The notes: generated by a model from the sequence alone, not told the origin. 64,000 bases of DNA from Citrobacter amalonaticus (GCF_018252635.1 NZ_JAGTXM010000004.1:62001-126000), one strand, 5' to 3'. Counted from the first letter of the stretch, positions 39,073 through 53,344 are shown. Made by a program: numbers and translations.

Positions 39073-40806
39073 TTACATCCGTTCTACGGTTTCGATACCT
39101 AATGTATCCAGACCGAGCTTCAACGTTTTCGCCGTCAGCAGCGCCAGTTTCAGGCGGCTGTTACGGACGTCTTTGTTTTCTGCGCTCAGGATTGGGCAGT
39201 GCTCGTAGAAGCCAGAGAACAGACCGGCGACATCATACAGGTATGCACACATTACGTGCGGCGTCCCTTCACGGGCGACAACGGTCAGCGTTTCTTCGAA
39301 CTGCAGCAGACGGGCTGCCAGCTGTGCTTCGCGATCTTCGCTGAGCTGTATTTTCGCGTTCGCCAGATCATTTTCATCCAGACCAGACTTACGGAATACC
39401 GACAGCACGCGGGTGTAGGCGTACTGCATGTAAGGCGCGGTGTTGCCTTCGAAGGCCAGCATGTTGTCCCAGTCGAAGATGTAGTCGGTGGTGCGGTTCT
39501 TGGACAAATCGGCGTATTTTACCGCGCCAATTCCGACGGCGTTGGCCAGTTTTTCCAGTTCGTCCGCCGGCATCTCCGGGTTCTTCTCGCTTACCAGGCG
39601 ACGGGCGCGTTCCAGCGCTTCGTCCAGCAGGTCTGCCAGTTTTACCGTACCGCCCGCACGGGTTTTGAAAGGCTTACCGTCTTTGCCCAGCATCATGCCG
39701 AACATGTGATGTTCCAACGGCACGGAGTCCGGCACGTAACCGGCTTTACGCACGATGGTCCACGCTTGCATCAGGTGCTGGTGCTGACGGGAGTCGATGT
39801 AATAGAGCACGCGATCGGCATGTAACGTCTCATAACGGTATTTGGCGCAGGCAATATCGGTGGTGGTGTACAGATAACCGCCATCTTTCTTCTGAATGAT
39901 GACGCCCATCGGTTCGCCTTCCTTGTTTTTATATTCATCAAGGAATACCACGGTAGCGCCTTCGCTCTCGACGGCCAGACCTTTGGCTTTAAGGTCGGCC
40001 ACGATCCCTGGCAGCATCGGGTTGTACAGGCTTTCGCCCATCACATCGTCGCGGGTCAGGGTGACGTTCAGACGGTCATAGGTGATCTGGTTCTGGGACA
40101 TGGTGATGTCGACCAGTTTGCGCCACATCTGCAGGAAGTACTCGTCGCCACCCTGCAGTTTGACCACGTAGCTCCGTGCGCGCTCGGCGAAGGCTTCGTC
40201 TTCATCGTAATGTTTCTTGGCTTCACGGTAGAAACCTTCAAGATCCGCCAGCGCCATTTCACCAGCGTTTTCCTGCTGCTGTTTTTCCAGATAAGCGATC
40301 AGCATACCGAACTGGGTGCCCCAGTCGCCGACGTGGTTGGCGCGAATAACATGGTGACCGAGAAATTCAAGGGTACGCACGGCGGCATCACCGATAATGG
40401 TGGAACGCAGGTGGCCAACGTGCATCTCTTTTGCCACGTTCGGCGCGGAGTAATCGACAACCACCGTCTGCTTCGCGGGTTTTGCCACACCGAGACGGTC
40501 AGAGGCCAGCGCCTGTTCCACGTGTTCAGCAAGGAAGGCCGGGTCGAGGAAAATATTGATAAAACCAGGGCCCGCAATTTCAACTTTGCTGGCGATACCG
40601 TTCAGATCCAGATGAGTCAGCACCTGCTCAGCCAGTTGTCGCGGAGCCATACCCAGTTTTTTAGCAACTGCCATCATGCCGTTGGCCTGATAGTCGCCGA
40701 ACTGTACTTTTGCTGACTGACGAACCTGCGGTTCGCAATCTGCAGGCGCACCTGCAGCAATCATGGCCTGACTGACTTTTTCTGAGAGAAGAGCCTGAAT
40801 ATTCAC
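39073..40806 (-). CDS. argS: Arginyl-tRNA synthetase
   Basis: Charges tRNA-Arg with arginine in the cytosol. The class I enzyme is 577 residues as in E. coli, with the HIGH-like motif [13 protein letters not shown], the N-terminal tRNA-recognition domain (1-110) and the C-terminal DALR anticodon-binding domain (about 455-577). Its minus orientation is opposite to yecM. Preceded by accessory DNA where E. coli has yecT. Confidence 0.97.
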   Translation of the reverse strand: MNIQALLSEKVSQAMIAAGAPADCEPQVRQSAKVQFGDYQANGMMAVAKKLGMAPRQLAEQVLTHLDLNGIASKVEIAGPGFINIFLDPAFLAEHVEQALASDRLGVAKPAKQTVVVDYSAPNVAKEMHVGHLRSTIIGDAAVRTLEFLGHHVIRANHVGDWGTQFGMLIAYLEKQQQENAGEMALADLEGFYREAKKHYDEDEAFAERARSYVVKLQGGDEYFLQMWRKLVDITMSQNQITYDRLNVTLTRDDVMGESLYNPMLPGIVADLKAKGLAVESEGATVVFLDEYKNKEGEPMGVIIQKKDGGYLYTTTDIACAKYRYETLHADRVLYYIDSRQHQHLMQAWTIVRKAGYVPDSVPLEHHMFGMMLGKDGKPFKTRAGGTVKLADLLDEALERARRLVSEKNPEMPADELEKLANAVGIGAVKYADLSKNRTTDYIFDWDNMLAFEGNTAPYMQYAYTRVLSVFRKSGLDENDLANAKIQLSEDREAQLAARLLQFEETLTVVAREGTPHVMCAYLYDVAGLFSGFYEHCPILSAENKDVRNSRLKLALLTAKTLKLGLDTLGIETVERM

Positions 40807-41044
40807 CGGAATACCTTACGTTGATGAAGCGGGTAGATGTTTCCCGCACCAGTTTAAGAATTAAGGGCGGGAGTATACTGCAAATGCCCTCCTGCGTCAG
40901 CACTGCACCGCCGCCAGCGCGTACAGAAAATAAGCGTTAAAGGAGTGCATAAGCATGCATAGCGCAAATCCTGCAATCTACGGTTGGTTGCGGGAGGTCA
41001 ACGGAGTAAATTAGCGGCTTTGAACACTGATAAGAGCTCATATT
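40807..41044. other. argS-yecM divergent promoter region
   Basis: A 238-base gap carrying both promoters; nothing else was recognised. Confidence 0.5.
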
Positions 41045-41614
41045 ATGGCGAACTGGCAGACCATTGACGAACTGCATGATATTTCCGCAGATTTACCGCG
41101 ATTCACTCAGGCGTTCACAGAACTTTCCACTCGCCTCGCCCTGGATATTGCACCGCTTGAGGCCGATCACATTTCTTTGCGCTGTCATCAGAACGCCACA
41201 GCCGAACGCTGGCGTCGCGGATTTGAACAATGCGGCGAGTTGCTGTCGGAAAATACCATCAACGGCAGACCGATTTGTCTGTTCAAACTGCATGAGCCGG
41301 TGTGCGTCGCGCACTGGCGCTTTCGCATTGTGGAACTGCCGTGGCCTGGGGAAAAGCGGTATCCTCATGAAGGATGGGAACACATTGAGATTGTCCTGCC
41401 GGGTACCCCTGAAACCCTGAATGCCCGCGCGCTGGCGCTGCTTTCGGATGATGGACTGAGCCAGCCGGGCATTTTTGTGAAAACCAGTTCACCGAAAGGG
41501 GAACACGAACGTCTGCCGAACCCGACGCTGGCGGTCACTGACGGGAAGGTCACCGTCAAATTCCACCCGTGGTCGATTGAGGCGATCGTCGCCAGCGAAC
41601 AGCAACAGGAGTGA
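41045..41614 (+). CDS. yecM: YecM, VOC-fold metal-binding-like protein
   Basis: A 189-residue cytosolic protein matching E. coli YecM, whose structure resembles isomerases and oxidoreductases of the vicinal-oxygen-chelate type with a probable metal site. [10 protein letters not shown] and [11 protein letters not shown] provide the candidate His/Glu metal ligands. Biological role is not known. Its stop codon overlaps the region immediately before cutC, suggesting an operon. Confidence 0.92.
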   Translation: MANWQTIDELHDISADLPRFTQAFTELSTRLALDIAPLEADHISLRCHQNATAERWRRGFEQCGELLSENTINGRPICLFKLHEPVCVAHWRFRIVELPWPGEKRYPHEGWEHIEIVLPGTPETLNARALALLSDDGLSQPGIFVKTSSPKGEHERLPNPTLAVTDGKVTVKFHPWSIEAIVASEQQQE

Positions 41615-41616
41615 AT

Positions 41617-42363
41617 ATGACATTGCTGGAAATCTGTTGTTACAGCATGGAGTGCGCGCTTACGGCGCAGCAAAACGGCGCGGACCGCATTGAACTGTGC
41701 GCCGCGCCAAAAGAAGGGGGCTTAACGCCATCACTGGGCGTGTTGCGCTCGGTTCGTCAGGCGGTAACCATTCCGGTGCATCCGATCATCCGCCCACGCG
41801 GTGGCGATTTTTGTTATACCGACGGTGAGTTCGCGGCGATGCTGGACGATATCCGGACCGTGCGAGAACTGGGTTTTCCCGGACTGGTGACGGGCATTCT
41901 TGATCCTGATGGTCATGTCGATATGCCACGCATGCGGCAGATTATGAACGCGGCGGGTCCTCTGGCGGTGACCTTTCATCGCGCATTCGATATGTGCGCT
42001 AATCCATTAAATGCGCTAAATAATCTTGCGGAATTAGGTGTCGCCAGAGTGCTGACGTCGGGTCAAAAATCCGATGCAGTGCAAGGTTTAGCAAATATTA
42101 TTGAACTAATTACTCACCCCGGTGCTCCAATCATTATGGCCGGAGCGGGGGTTCGCGCAGAAAATCTGCCGCGTTTCCTGGATGCCGGGGTACGGGAAGT
42201 ACACAGCTCCGCCGGAACCTTGCTGGCTTCACCCATGCGCTATCGCAATCAGGGTCTGTCGATGTCGACAGACAAGCAGGCGGATGAATATTCCCGCTAT
42301 GCGGTAGACGGTAAGTCGGTTGCTGAAATGAAAGGAATCATTGTTCGCCATCAGGCCAAATGA
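41617..42363 (+). CDS. cutC: CutC family protein
   Basis: A TIM-barrel protein of 248 residues matching E. coli CutC. It was named for copper homeostasis, but the E. coli phenotype has been attributed to the MicL sRNA encoded at its 3' end rather than to the protein. Conserved Cys7/Cys8, Cys13 and [11 protein letters not shown] are seen. The ATG at 41617 follows AGGAG at proper distance; an in-frame GTG at 41611 lies inside that site. Confidence 0.95.
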   Translation: MTLLEICCYSMECALTAQQNGADRIELCAAPKEGGLTPSLGVLRSVRQAVTIPVHPIIRPRGGDFCYTDGEFAAMLDDIRTVRELGFPGLVTGILDPDGHVDMPRMRQIMNAAGPLAVTFHRAFDMCANPLNALNNLAELGVARVLTSGQKSDAVQGLANIIELITHPGAPIIMAGAGVRAENLPRFLDAGVREVHSSAGTLLASPMRYRNQGLSMSTDKQADEYSRYAVDGKSVAEMKGIIVRHQAK

Positions 42364-42442
42364 TTTTTACCGTTGCATCATGTCGCCCAATATGATGCTT
42401 GCTCGTACCAGGCCCCTGCCCATTCAACAGGGGCCTTTTTTT
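42136..42442 (+). ncRNA. micL: MicL sRNA (with processed MicL-S at about 42363-42442)
   Basis: In E. coli the sigmaE-dependent MicL RNA (about 307 nt) starts inside cutC and is processed to an 80-nt form from the 3' UTR that represses lpp. Here the cutC 3' UTR keeps a compact conserved-looking segment ending at a strong terminator at 42442; counting back 80 and 307 nt gives 42363 and 42136. A weak sigmaE-like pair (GAACTAA at 42103, TCCAA at 42126) precedes the latter. Ends are inferred. Confidence 0.6.
42410..42442 (+). terminator. cutC / MicL terminator
   Basis: AGGCCCCTG (42410-42418) and CAGGGGCCT (42428-42436) form a GC-rich 9-bp stem followed by seven Ts. Confidence 0.9.
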
Positions 42443-42448
42443 ATCTTT

Positions 42449-42569
42449 CTCCTGCATATTTCGGCCTGCAACTGTGTTGGCTTTCCTCGCTCACCCCGGT
42501 CACTTACTTATGTAAGCTCCCGGGGATTCGCTGTGTCGCCGCCTTGTTGCAGACCGAACTATTTTGGAG
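42449..42569. repeat. ERIC element
   Basis: The core at 42488-42531 matches both halves of the ERIC consensus (CGCTCACCCCGGTCACTTAC and ATGTAAGCTCCCGGGGATTC), and the outer arms CTCC...TTCGGCCTGCAAC and GTTGCAGACCGAA...GGAG pair with each other. Length of 121 bases fits the roughly 126-base family. It fills the gap between the convergent cutC and cmoB. Confidence 0.92.
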
Positions 42570-42585
42570 AAAGGACCTCATTCCA

Positions 42586-44730
<2,145 letters not shown>

Positions 44731-44781
44731 ACAAACTCCCTTTAAAATGGCTGATGGCACTGTCTATGATAGGTGGCAATT

Positions 44782-45600
44782 TCAGAAAAGAGAAGATTGC
44801 TGTGGAATGGACGGAGCAGTTCCGATGTCGGGTAAGACATCGCGCAAGTCCTGCCACAGGGTATCGACCAGTTCCGGAGCCTGCGCGATATCCGGGGTAT
44901 GCAAAAAGAGATACGGCGTAGTGGTCTGCTCCCAGAGCGGTAATTTTTTAAGCCAGGCAGCAAAGAATTCCCGGTTTTGTCGCATATTATCGCTGCCGAT
45001 AAAGCGCACCAGCGGATGGTTCGCGGTGACGACGGCATGAACCGGCAGTTTCGGTTTCTTGCGCTGGGCGTCGCGGATGGCTTCATTATGCGCATGGGCC
45101 GCGTGTACCGGACGGCTGTCGAGGATAACCCGATTCACCCCGCGCTGATGTAATCCGCTATTGAGCTGCTGCTCCGCCTCGCCTTTAGCGAAAAACTCCG
45201 GATGGCGGACTTCGACGCCGTAGGTAAACGTCTGCGGTAGGGCATCGAGAAAATGCCAGAGAGCAGGGAGATCGCGTGGGCCAAAGGTGGCGGGTAATTG
45301 CAGCCAGTACTGGCCGATGCGGCTTTCCAGCGGCGACAGTCGGGTCAGAAATTCATAGAGCAGATCATCGCAATTGCGCAGGGCCGCCTGATGGGAAATG
45401 GTTGCCGGAAATTTAAAACAGAAACGAAACGCATCTGTCGTTTGTGCGTACCAGCGCGCCACAATCTCCGCTTTGGGCAGCGCGTACAGCGTGGTGTTGC
45501 CTTCCACACAGTTAAAGTGGCGGGCATACTCTTCAAGACTGGTGATGCCAAGACGCACCCATTTCGGGTGCGACCATTGCGGCAGGCCAATGTAGATCAT
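44782..45600 (-). CDS. yecE: YecE, DUF72 protein
   Basis: A 272-residue TIM-barrel-like protein of the DUF72 family, length equal to E. coli Yec[15 protein letters not shown] and [14 protein letters not shown] are family segments. Function unknown. Its ATG overlaps the yecD stop by 4 bases, so the two are co-translated. Confidence 0.92.
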   Translation of the reverse strand: MIYIGLPQWSHPKWVRLGITSLEEYARHFNCVEGNTTLYALPKAEIVARWYAQTTDAFRFCFKFPATISHQAALRNCDDLLYEFLTRLSPLESRIGQYWLQLPATFGPRDLPALWHFLDALPQTFTYGVEVRHPEFFAKGEAEQQLNSGLHQRGVNRVILDSRPVHAAHAHNEAIRDAQRKKPKLPVHAVVTANHPLVRFIGSDNMRQNREFFAAWLKKLPLWEQTTTPYLFLHTPDIAQAPELVDTLWQDLRDVLPDIGTAPSIPQQSSLF

Positions 45601-46163
45601 AAGGCGTTGACGATCTCTTCGGTGCTGCGCACACGCGCAATGCGGGGGAAGATGTGCGTCAGGCTGTTCTGATGCTGGTCTGTGCTGGCGGCGCTACAGG
45701 CGTCTTCGGCAATCACCAGGCTGAACCCCAGCTCCCAGGCGTTACGTGCGGTGGACTCGACGCCGATATTGGTCGAAATGCCGCACAGGACGATGGTGTC
45801 GATACCGCGACGGCGTAGCTGAAGCTCGAGGTCAGTGCCATAAAATGCGCCCCACTGGCGTTTGGTGACTTCCAGATCGCTGTCGGCTTTACCCAGCGCC
45901 TGCGGATATGACCACCAGTTTTCCGGCAGTGCTTTGGCCGGAGCCTGTGCATCAACGGGTTGTTTGAGTGCGTCGGCGTAATTATCAGACCAGCCCACAC
46001 GAACCATCACCACCGGAGAGCCGTTAGCACGAAACGTCTGTGCCAGCCGGGCGGAGCGCGCCACCACATCATTGGCTGAATGAGGGCCGCCGGCGAAGGG
46101 CAGGATCCCTTCCTGCAGGTCAATAATGACCAGAGCTGTGGTTTTAGCGTTCAGTTGTAACAT
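45597..46163 (-). CDS. yecD: YecD, isochorismatase-family hydrolase
   Basis: A 188-residue cysteine hydrolase-like protein of the isochorismatase superfamily. The usual triad is visible as Asp15 (VIIDLQEG), Lys101 ([14 protein letters not shown]) and Cys127 ([14 protein letters not shown]). Substrate unknown. The ATG at 46163 gives the E. coli length; a start at 46178 would add five residues. First gene of yecDE, divergent from aspS. Confidence 0.92.
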   Translation of the reverse strand: MLQLNAKTTALVIIDLQEGILPFAGGPHSANDVVARSARLAQTFRANGSPVVMVRVGWSDNYADALKQPVDAQAPAKALPENWWSYPQALGKADSDLEVTKRQWGAFYGTDLELQLRRRGIDTIVLCGISTNIGVESTARNAWELGFSLVIAEDACSAASTDQHQNSLTHIFPRIARVRSTEEIVNAL

Positions 46164-46298
46164 GGTAACTCCCGTCAAAAATCAAAATTCCGTTACACCT
46201 TAATCGCGAATGGGTGTGTAAGGAGCGACAATTTTTGTTATTTTTTGTGAGAATACGCAATGCCCGTCCAGGAAACAGGCGTACAGTCAGTAGCGGAC

Positions 46299-46327
46299 TT
46301 ATCGTGCGGCCGAATTTCCAGTATAAT
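46299..46327 (+). promoter_or_regulatory. aspS promoter
   Basis: A perfect TATAAT (46322-46327) with a weak TTATCG (46299-46304) 17 bases before, about 100 bases upstream of aspS. Confidence 0.6.
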
Positions 46328-46428
46328 AGCCGCCTTTTTTCATTCAGTTGTGACATACAGTTAAAGCTGCGACATCGTGGCCTGCAAGGCAGGCGACAAT
46401 CCGCCTGCGGCTAATTAAGGGATATCTC

Positions 46429-48201
46429 ATGCGTACAGAATATTGCGGACAGCTGCGTCTGTCCCACGTGGGGCAGCAGGTGACTCTGTGTGGTTGGGTC
46501 AACCGTCGTCGTGATCTTGGTAGCCTGATCTTCATCGACATGCGCGATCGCGAAGGTATCGTGCAGGTGTTTTTCGATCCGGATCGTGCGGACGCGTTAA
46601 AGCTGGCCTCTGAACTGCGTAATGAGTTCTGCATCCAGGTAACGGGCACCGTGCGTGCGCGTGACGAGAAAAACGTCAACAGCGAAATGGCAACCGGTGA
46701 AATTGAAGTGCTGGCCTCCTCGCTGACGATCATCAACCGTGCAGAATCTCTGCCGCTTGACTCTAACCACGTGAACACCGAAGAAGCGCGCCTGAAGTAC
46801 CGTTATCTGGATCTGCGTCGCCCGGAAATGGCTCAGCGCCTGAAAACCCGCGCGAAGATCACAAGCCTGGTACGTCGCTTTATGGACGATCACGGTTTCC
46901 TCGACATCGAAACCCCGATGCTGACCAAAGCCACGCCGGAAGGTGCGCGTGACTATCTGGTTCCTTCACGTGTGCACAAAGGAAAATTCTACGCTCTGCC
47001 GCAATCTCCGCAGCTGTTCAAACAGCTGCTGATGATGTCCGGTTTTGATCGTTACTACCAGATCGTCAAATGCTTCCGCGACGAAGACCTGCGTGCTGAC
47101 CGTCAGCCAGAATTTACCCAGATCGATGTGGAAACCTCCTTCATGACCGCTGAACAGGTGCGTGAAGTGATGGAAGCGCTGGTGCGTAGCCTGTGGAATG
47201 AGGTGAAAGGCGTGGACCTGGGTGATTTCCCGGTCATGACCTTTGCCGAAGCCGAACGTCGTTACGGCTCTGACAAGCCGGACCTGCGTAACCCGATGGA
47301 ACTGGTGGACGTTGCCGATCTGCTGAAGGCCGTTGAGTTTGCGGTGTTCTCTGGCCCGGCGAACGATCCGAAAGGACGCGTCGCTGCGCTGCGCGTACCG
47401 GGTGGGGCGAGCTTAAGCCGTAAGCAGATCGACGACTACGGTAACTTCATTAAGATCTACGGCGCGAAAGGTCTGGCTTATATCAAAGTCACCGAGCGGG
47501 CGAAAGGTCTGGAAGGCATCAATAGCCCGGTGGCGAAGTTCCTTAACGCGGAAATCGTGGAAGCGATTCTTGAGCGCACGGGCGCGCAAGACGGCGATAT
47601 GATTTTCTTCGGCGCGGACAACAAGAAAGTGGTTGCCGACGCGCTGGGCGCACTGCGTCTGAAGCTGGGTAAAGACCTGGGGCTGACTGACGAAACGAAA
47701 TGGGCGCCGCTGTGGGTCATCGACTTCCCGATGTTTGAAGACGACGGCGAAGGCGGCCTGACCGCGATGCACCACCCGTTCACGTCACCGAAAGACATGA
47801 CCGCGAGCGAACTGAAAGCGGCGCCGGAAGACGCGGTGGCGAATGCTTACGATATGGTTATCAATGGCTACGAAGTCGGTGGTGGTTCCGTGCGTATTCA
47901 CAGCGGTGATATGCAGCAGACCGTGTTTGGCATTCTGGGCATCAATGAACAGGAACAGCGTGAGAAATTTGGCTTCCTGCTCGATGCGCTGAAATACGGT
48001 ACGCCGCCGCACGCGGGCCTGGCATTCGGTCTTGACCGTTTGACCATGCTGCTGACCGGCACTGATAATATTCGTGATGTTATTGCCTTCCCGAAAACCA
48101 CCGCGGCGGCGTGTCTGATGACCGAAGCGCCGAGCGTCGCTAACCCAGCAGCACTGGCTGAACTGGGTATCGACGTGGTGAAAAAGGAAGAGAAGAACTG
48201 A
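46429..48201 (+). CDS. aspS: Aspartyl-tRNA synthetase
   Basis: Charges tRNA-Asp. The class IIb enzyme is 590 residues: N-terminal OB-fold anticodon domain (1-105), catalytic core with motif 2 [18 protein letters not shown], the bacterial GAD insertion (about 290-420), and motif 3 [13 protein letters not shown]. Length equals E. coli. nudB starts one base after its stop. Confidence 0.97.
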   Translation: MRTEYCGQLRLSHVGQQVTLCGWVNRRRDLGSLIFIDMRDREGIVQVFFDPDRADALKLASELRNEFCIQVTGTVRARDEKNVNSEMATGEIEVLASSLTIINRAESLPLDSNHVNTEEARLKYRYLDLRRPEMAQRLKTRAKITSLVRRFMDDHGFLDIETPMLTKATPEGARDYLVPSRVHKGKFYALPQSPQLFKQLLMMSGFDRYYQIVKCFRDEDLRADRQPEFTQIDVETSFMTAEQVREVMEALVRSLWNEVKGVDLGDFPVMTFAEAERRYGSDKPDLRNPMELVDVADLLKAVEFAVFSGPANDPKGRVAALRVPGGASLSRKQIDDYGNFIKIYGAKGLAYIKVTERAKGLEGINSPVAKFLNAEIVEAILERTGAQDGDMIFFGADNKKVVADALGALRLKLGKDLGLTDETKWAPLWVIDFPMFEDDGEGGLTAMHHPFTSPKDMTASELKAAPEDAVANAYDMVINGYEVGGGSVRIHSGDMQQTVFGILGINEQEQREKFGFLLDALKYGTPPHAGLAFGLDRLTMLLTGTDNIRDVIAFPKTTAAACLMTEAPSVANPAALAELGIDVVKKEEKN

Positions 48202-48202
48202 T

Positions 48203-48646
48203 ATGGCTTATAAGCGTCCCGTTTCGGTTCTGGTGGTCATTTTTGCCCAAGAGACGAAACGGGTGCTGATGTTGCAGCGACGCGACGATCCTGAATTCTG
48301 GCAGTCGGTTACCGGCAGTGTCGAAGAGGGAGAGACGGCATCGCAAGCCGCCATGCGCGAAGTAAAGGAAGAGGTCGCCATTGACGTTGCGGCTGAGCAA
48401 CTGACCTTAATTGACTGTCAGCGCACGGTGGAATTTGAGATTTTTTCTCATTTACGTCATCGCTATGCGCCGGGTGTGGTGCGCAATACAGAATCCTGGT
48501 TCTGCCTTGCGTTGCCACACGAACGTCAGATCGTGTTCAGTGAACATCTGGCTTACCAGTGGCTTGATGCGCCAACTGCGGCGGCGCTCACCAAGTCATG
48601 GAGCAACCGGCAGGCGATTGAAGAATTTGTGATTAACATCGCCTGA
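48203..48646 (+). CDS. nudB: Dihydroneopterin triphosphate diphosphatase NudB
   Basis: Nudix hydrolase that removes pyrophosphate from dihydroneopterin triphosphate in folate synthesis. The Nudix box is [21 protein letters not shown] (begins near residue 40). The N-terminus (MAYKRPVS) is three residues shorter than in E. coli, giving 147. It lies 1 base after aspS with no separate ribosome site beyond AGAGAAGAAC, so it is probably coupled to aspS. Confidence 0.93.
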   Translation: MAYKRPVSVLVVIFAQETKRVLMLQRRDDPEFWQSVTGSVEEGETASQAAMREVKEEVAIDVAAEQLTLIDCQRTVEFEIFSHLRHRYAPGVVRNTESWFCLALPHERQIVFSEHLAYQWLDAPTAAALTKSWSNRQAIEEFVINIA

Positions 48647-48674
48647 AAGGGCGTGCTTTTTTGAGGAAATATTT

Positions 48675-49418
48675 ATGGCAGGTCATAGTAAATGGGCCAA
48701 CACCAGACACCGTAAAGCGGCGCAGGATGCGAAGCGCGGAAAAATCTTCACCAAGATCATTCGTGAGCTGGTGACCGCAGCCAAACTGGGCGGCGGCGAT
48801 CCGGATGCGAACCCGCGTTTGCGTGCGGCGGTCGATAAAGCACTGGCGAACAACATGACCCGTGATACGCTGAACCGTGCAATCGCCCGCGGCGTGGGCG
48901 GTGATGATGATGCGAACATGGAAACCATCATCTATGAAGGTTACGGTCCTGGCGGCACTGCGGTGATGATTGAATGCCTGTCTGATAACCGTAACCGTAC
49001 GGTGGCAGAAGTGCGTCATGCGTTCAGCAAATGCGGCGGTAACCTGGGGACGGATGGTTCTGTTTCCTACCTGTTCAGCAAAAAAGGCGTCATCTCCTTC
49101 GAAAAAGGGGATGAAGATGTAATCATGGAAGCGGCGCTGGAAGCGGGGGCGGAAGACGTTGTGACCTTTGATGATGGCGCGATTGACGTCTACACGGCAT
49201 GGGAAGAGATGGGTAAAGTGCGTGACGCACTGGAAGCCGCCGGTCTGAAAGCCGACAGCGCTGAAGTCTCTATGATCCCGTCAACCAAAGCGGACATGGA
49301 TGCGGAAACCGCACCGAAACTGATGCGTCTGATCGACATGCTGGAAGACTGTGACGACGTGCAGGAAGTTTACCACAACGGTGAAATCTCTGATGAGGTT
49401 GCCGCTACATTAGAATGA
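48675..49418 (+). CDS. yebC: YebC/PmpR (TACO1) family protein
   Basis: A 247-residue three-domain protein starting [22 protein letters not shown], nearly identical to E. coli YebC. Long annotated as a transcriptional regulator, the family is more recently described as a ribosome-associated factor that relieves stalling. TTGAGGAAATATTT precedes the ATG. It sits upstream of ruvC as in E. coli. Confidence 0.94.
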   Translation: MAGHSKWANTRHRKAAQDAKRGKIFTKIIRELVTAAKLGGGDPDANPRLRAAVDKALANNMTRDTLNRAIARGVGGDDDANMETIIYEGYGPGGTAVMIECLSDNRNRTVAEVRHAFSKCGGNLGTDGSVSYLFSKKGVISFEKGDEDVIMEAALEAGAEDVVTFDDGAIDVYTAWEEMGKVRDALEAAGLKADSAEVSMIPSTKADMDAETAPKLMRLIDMLEDCDDVQEVYHNGEISDEVAATLE

Positions 49419-49452
49419 TGTGGCTTAATCCCGTTACAACCGGAGGCGCGTG

Positions 49453-49974
49453 ATGTCCATCATTCTCGGTATTGATCCGGGCTCCCGCATCACCGGTTAT
49501 GGCGTGATACGTCAGGTGGGCAGACAGCTGACGTATCTCGGCAGCGGCTGCATTCGCACCAAAGTCGACGATCTTCCGTCGCGCCTTAAGCTGATTTATG
49601 CCGGTGTGACGGAAATTATCACCCAGTTTCAGCCCGACTACTTTGCCATCGAGCAGGTGTTTATGGCGAAGAACGCCGATTCTGCGCTTAAACTGGGGCA
49701 GGCACGCGGGGTGGCGATTGTGGCGGCAGTCAACCAGGAACTGCCGGTATTTGAGTACGCGGCGCGTCAGGTTAAGCAGACGGTGGTTGGCATCGGTAGC
49801 GCAGAGAAAAGCCAGGTGCAGCACATGGTGCGGACCTTGCTGAAACTGCCGGCTAATCCGCAGGCGGATGCGGCGGATGCGCTGGCCATCGCCATTACCC
49901 ACTGCCACGTCAGTCAGAATGCAATGCAAATGAGCGAGTCGCGCCTTAATCTTGCTCGAGGTCGCTTGCGATAA
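49453..49974 (+). CDS. ruvC: Holliday junction resolvase RuvC
   Basis: Cuts Holliday junctions after RuvAB branch migration. 173 residues; acidic catalytic residues are seen in [16 protein letters not shown] and the C-terminal [12 protein letters not shown]. The ATG at 49453 is chosen over the GTG at 49450 because CGGAGG (49441-49446) is 6 bases upstream and the length equals E. coli. yebB, which follows ruvC in E. coli, is absent. Confidence 0.96.
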   Translation: MSIILGIDPGSRITGYGVIRQVGRQLTYLGSGCIRTKVDDLPSRLKLIYAGVTEIITQFQPDYFAIEQVFMAKNADSALKLGQARGVAIVAAVNQELPVFEYAARQVKQTVVGIGSAEKSQVQHMVRTLLKLPANPQADAADALAIAITHCHVSQNAMQMSESRLNLARGRLR

Positions 49975-49983
49975 CGACAAATG

Positions 49984-50012
49984 AGGCTGGATATCTATCC
50001 AGCCTTTTTTTA
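49984..50012 (+). terminator. ruvC terminator
   Basis: AGGCTGGATA (49984-49993) and TATCCAGCCT (49996-50005) form a tight 10-bp palindrome followed by seven Ts. The same bases make up the LexA site of ruvAB. Confidence 0.8.
49987..50002 (+). promoter_or_regulatory. LexA (SOS) box of ruvAB
   Basis: CTGGATATCTATCCAG fits the CTG-N10-CAG SOS box and equals, as recalled, the site at E. coli ruvA. It lies 50 bases upstream of ruvA, within the ruvC terminator stem. Confidence 0.8.
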
Positions 50013-50051
50013 TGATACAGCTTTACTTTCGGCCCAACGCAGGAGCGTAAC

Positions 50052-50663
50052 GTGATAGGCAGACTCAGAGGCATCATTCTGGAAAAACAACCCCCGCTGG
50101 TGTTACTCGAAGTGGGCGGCGTCGGCTATGAAGTGCATATGCCAATGACCTGTTTTTATGAGCTCCCGGAATCCGGTAAAGAAGCTGTTGTCTTTACCCA
50201 CTTCGTGGTACGCGAAGACGCGCAGCTGCTGTACGGCTTTAATAACAAACAAGAACGTACGTTGTTTAAAGAACTCATCAAAACCAACGGCGTTGGGCCT
50301 AAACTGGCGCTGGCGATCCTGTCCGGAATGTCCGCGCAGCAGTTCGTCAACGCCGTCGAACGAGAAGAGCTGGGCGCGCTGGTCAAGCTGCCAGGCATCG
50401 GTAAGAAAACGGCTGAACGATTAATTGTTGAAATGAAGGACCGTTTCAAAGGCCTGCATGGCGATCTCTTTACGCCAGCCGCCGATCTGGTGCTGACCTC
50501 GCCAGCAAGCCCGGCGACGGACGATGCTGAACAAGAAGCCGTTGCGGCGCTGGTGGCACTGGGCTATAAACCACAGGAAGCCAGCCGCATGGTGAGCAAA
50601 ATCGCTCGCCCGGATGCCAGCAGTGAAACACTGATCCGCGAAGCCCTGCGCGCCGCGTTATGA
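50052..50663 (+). CDS. ruvA: Holliday junction-binding protein RuvA
   Basis: Tetrameric junction-binding subunit of the RuvAB branch-migration motor. 203 residues: OB domain (1-64), two helix-hairpin-helix motifs ([16 protein letters not shown] and [16 protein letters not shown]), and the C-terminal RuvB-binding three-helix domain after a Pro/Ala linker. SOS-inducible through the upstream LexA box. Confidence 0.97.
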   Translation: MIGRLRGIILEKQPPLVLLEVGGVGYEVHMPMTCFYELPESGKEAVVFTHFVVREDAQLLYGFNNKQERTLFKELIKTNGVGPKLALAILSGMSAQQFVNAVEREELGALVKLPGIGKKTAERLIVEMKDRFKGLHGDLFTPAADLVLTSPASPATDDAEQEAVAALVALGYKPQEASRMVSKIARPDASSETLIREALRAAL

Positions 50664-50668
50664 GGTAA

Positions 50669-51682
<1,014 letters not shown>

Positions 51683-51798
51683 TGCCTGATGGCGCTACGC
51701 TTATCAGGCCTACAAAACCCGTAAGCCTGATGACGCTGCGCTTATCAGGCCTACAAACCACGCAGGCCGGATAAGTCGCGATAGCGCCGCCATCCGGC
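51683..51798. repeat. BIME: three REP elements between ruvB and znuB
   Basis: Two similar direct units (51683-51713, 51725-51754) with GCCTGATG...CATCAGGC-type arms and one inverted unit (51762-51798) fill the convergent gap. Confidence 0.85.
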
Positions 51799-51806
51799 GC
51801 CACCCG

Positions 51807-52592
51807 TCAGCTTGCCTGCTGCTTCATCATACTGAAAATAAACAGCAGTGCCGCGCAAAGTACCACTGACGGGCCCGCAGGAGTATCGTAGAAGGCCGAG
51901 AAGGTCAGCCCGCCTGTAACCGCTATCATCCCAACGCCCACCGCAACGCCCGCCATCTGCTCCGGCGTACGTGCGAAGCGACGCGCCGTGGCCGCAGGGA
52001 TAATCAGTAACGAGGTAATGATCAGCGCCCCGACAAACTTCATCGCCACGCCAATGGTTAAAGCGGTGACCAACATCAACAGCAGCTTCACGCGCTGCAG
52101 CTTCACCCCGTCCACAAACGCCAGATCGGGGCTGATGGTCATCGACAGCAGATTACGCCACTGCCAGAAGAGGATTGTCAGCACGATTACCACGCCAATG
52201 GCGATGGACATTAAATCGTCCGGCGTAACGGCCAGCAGATCGCCAAACAGGTAGGCCATCAGATCCACGCGAATGTTGGACATCAGGCTGACCACGACCA
52301 GACCCAGCGACAGCGCACTGTGCGCCATGATGCCAAGCAGCGTATCGATGGCGAGCTGAGGACGCTTCTCCAGCCACACCAGACCTGCCGCGAGCATCAG
52401 CGTCACGGCAATGACCGCATAGAAAGGGTTTACATCCAACAACAGGCCAAAGGCGACGCCGAGCAGTGACGCATGCGCCAGCGTATCACCAAAATAAGAC
52501 ATCCGACGCCAGACGACAAACGAACCCAGTGGACCCGCCGCGCAGGCCAGCATGATCCCGGCTAACCAGCCAGGCAGTAATAATTCAATCAT
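51807..52592 (-). CDS. znuB: Zinc ABC transporter permease ZnuB
   Basis: Inner-membrane permease of the high-affinity zinc importer. 261 residues with about eight membrane helices; [25 protein letters not shown] is the conserved ABC-3 family segment. Overlaps znuC by 4 bases. Confidence 0.96.
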   Translation of the reverse strand: MIELLLPGWLAGIMLACAAGPLGSFVVWRRMSYFGDTLAHASLLGVAFGLLLDVNPFYAVIAVTLMLAAGLVWLEKRPQLAIDTLLGIMAHSALSLGLVVVSLMSNIRVDLMAYLFGDLLAVTPDDLMSIAIGVVIVLTILFWQWRNLLSMTISPDLAFVDGVKLQRVKLLLMLVTALTIGVAMKFVGALIITSLLIIPAATARRFARTPEQMAGVAVGVGMIAVTGGLTFSAFYDTPAGPSVVLCAALLFIFSMMKQQAS

Positions 52593-53344
52593 GAGTGACC
52601 ATTTCCCCGGCGCAACACAATACGACCCTGCAGATCGTGGCGATGATTATGATGATGACGATAAATTCCCAGTTGTTCCGCGCCGCGAGGGCCGAACATT
52701 GAGATAAATTCCGGGTGCATGGAAACGATTTCAGGCGTGCCTGAACAGCAAATGTGATGGTTCAGACATAATACTTCGTCGGTTTTTGCCATTACCAGAT
52801 GCAGGTCATGGGAGACCATCAGCACGGCGCAGTCCAGCTCTCGACGTAACTGATCGATAAGGTCGTACAGCGCAACCTGGCCATTGACATCCACGCCTTG
52901 GGTGGGTTCATCAAGCACCAGAAGCTGTGGCTGGTTGAGGAGCGCGCGTGCTAACAATACGCGCTGTGTTTCTCCTCCGGAGAGCTTTTGCATCGGCGCG
53001 TCAATCAGATGGCCGGCCTGTACGCGCTTCAGCGCTGGCAGAATGTCGTTTTTCTTCGTACCTGGGCGCAGGCGTAAGAAACGGCTGACGGTAAGCGGCA
53101 GGGTGGTATCAAGATACAATTTCTGCGGAACGTAGCCAATTCGCAGCTTGCCGTTACGCTTGATCACCCCTGCATCCGGGGCTACCAGTCCGAGAACCAC
53201 CCGAACCAGCGTTGACTTCCCGGCGCCATTGGGGCCGAGCAGCGTTAAAATTTTTCCGGGTCTCAGCTCAAGCGAAACGTCAGAAAGGACGCTGCGCTGG
53301 CCGAAGGAGACCGAGACATTTTCCAGTGAAACCAAAGTCGTCAT
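52589..53344 (-). CDS. znuC: Zinc ABC transporter ATPase ZnuC
   Basis: ATPase of the zinc importer, 251 residues. Walker [10 protein letters not shown], signature [15 protein letters not shown] and Walker [13 protein letters not shown] are intact. The His-rich C-terminus ([10 protein letters not shown]) is typical of ZnuC. Divergent from znuA with a Zur box between. Confidence 0.96.
   Translation of the reverse strand: MTTLVSLENVSVSFGQRSVLSDVSLELRPGKILTLLGPNGAGKSTLVRVVLGLVAPDAGVIKRNGKLRIGYVPQKLYLDTTLPLTVSRFLRLRPGTKKNDILPALKRVQAGHLIDAPMQKLSGGETQRVLLARALLNQPQLLVLDEPTQGVDVNGQVALYDLIDQLRRELDCAVLMVSHDLHLVMAKTDEVLCLNHHICCSGTPEIVSMHPEFISMFGPRGAEQLGIYRHHHNHRHDLQGRIVLRRGNGHS

Noticed and set aside
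39199-39825. 208-codon plus ORF over argS
   Set aside because: Antisense to argS with no recognisable domain.
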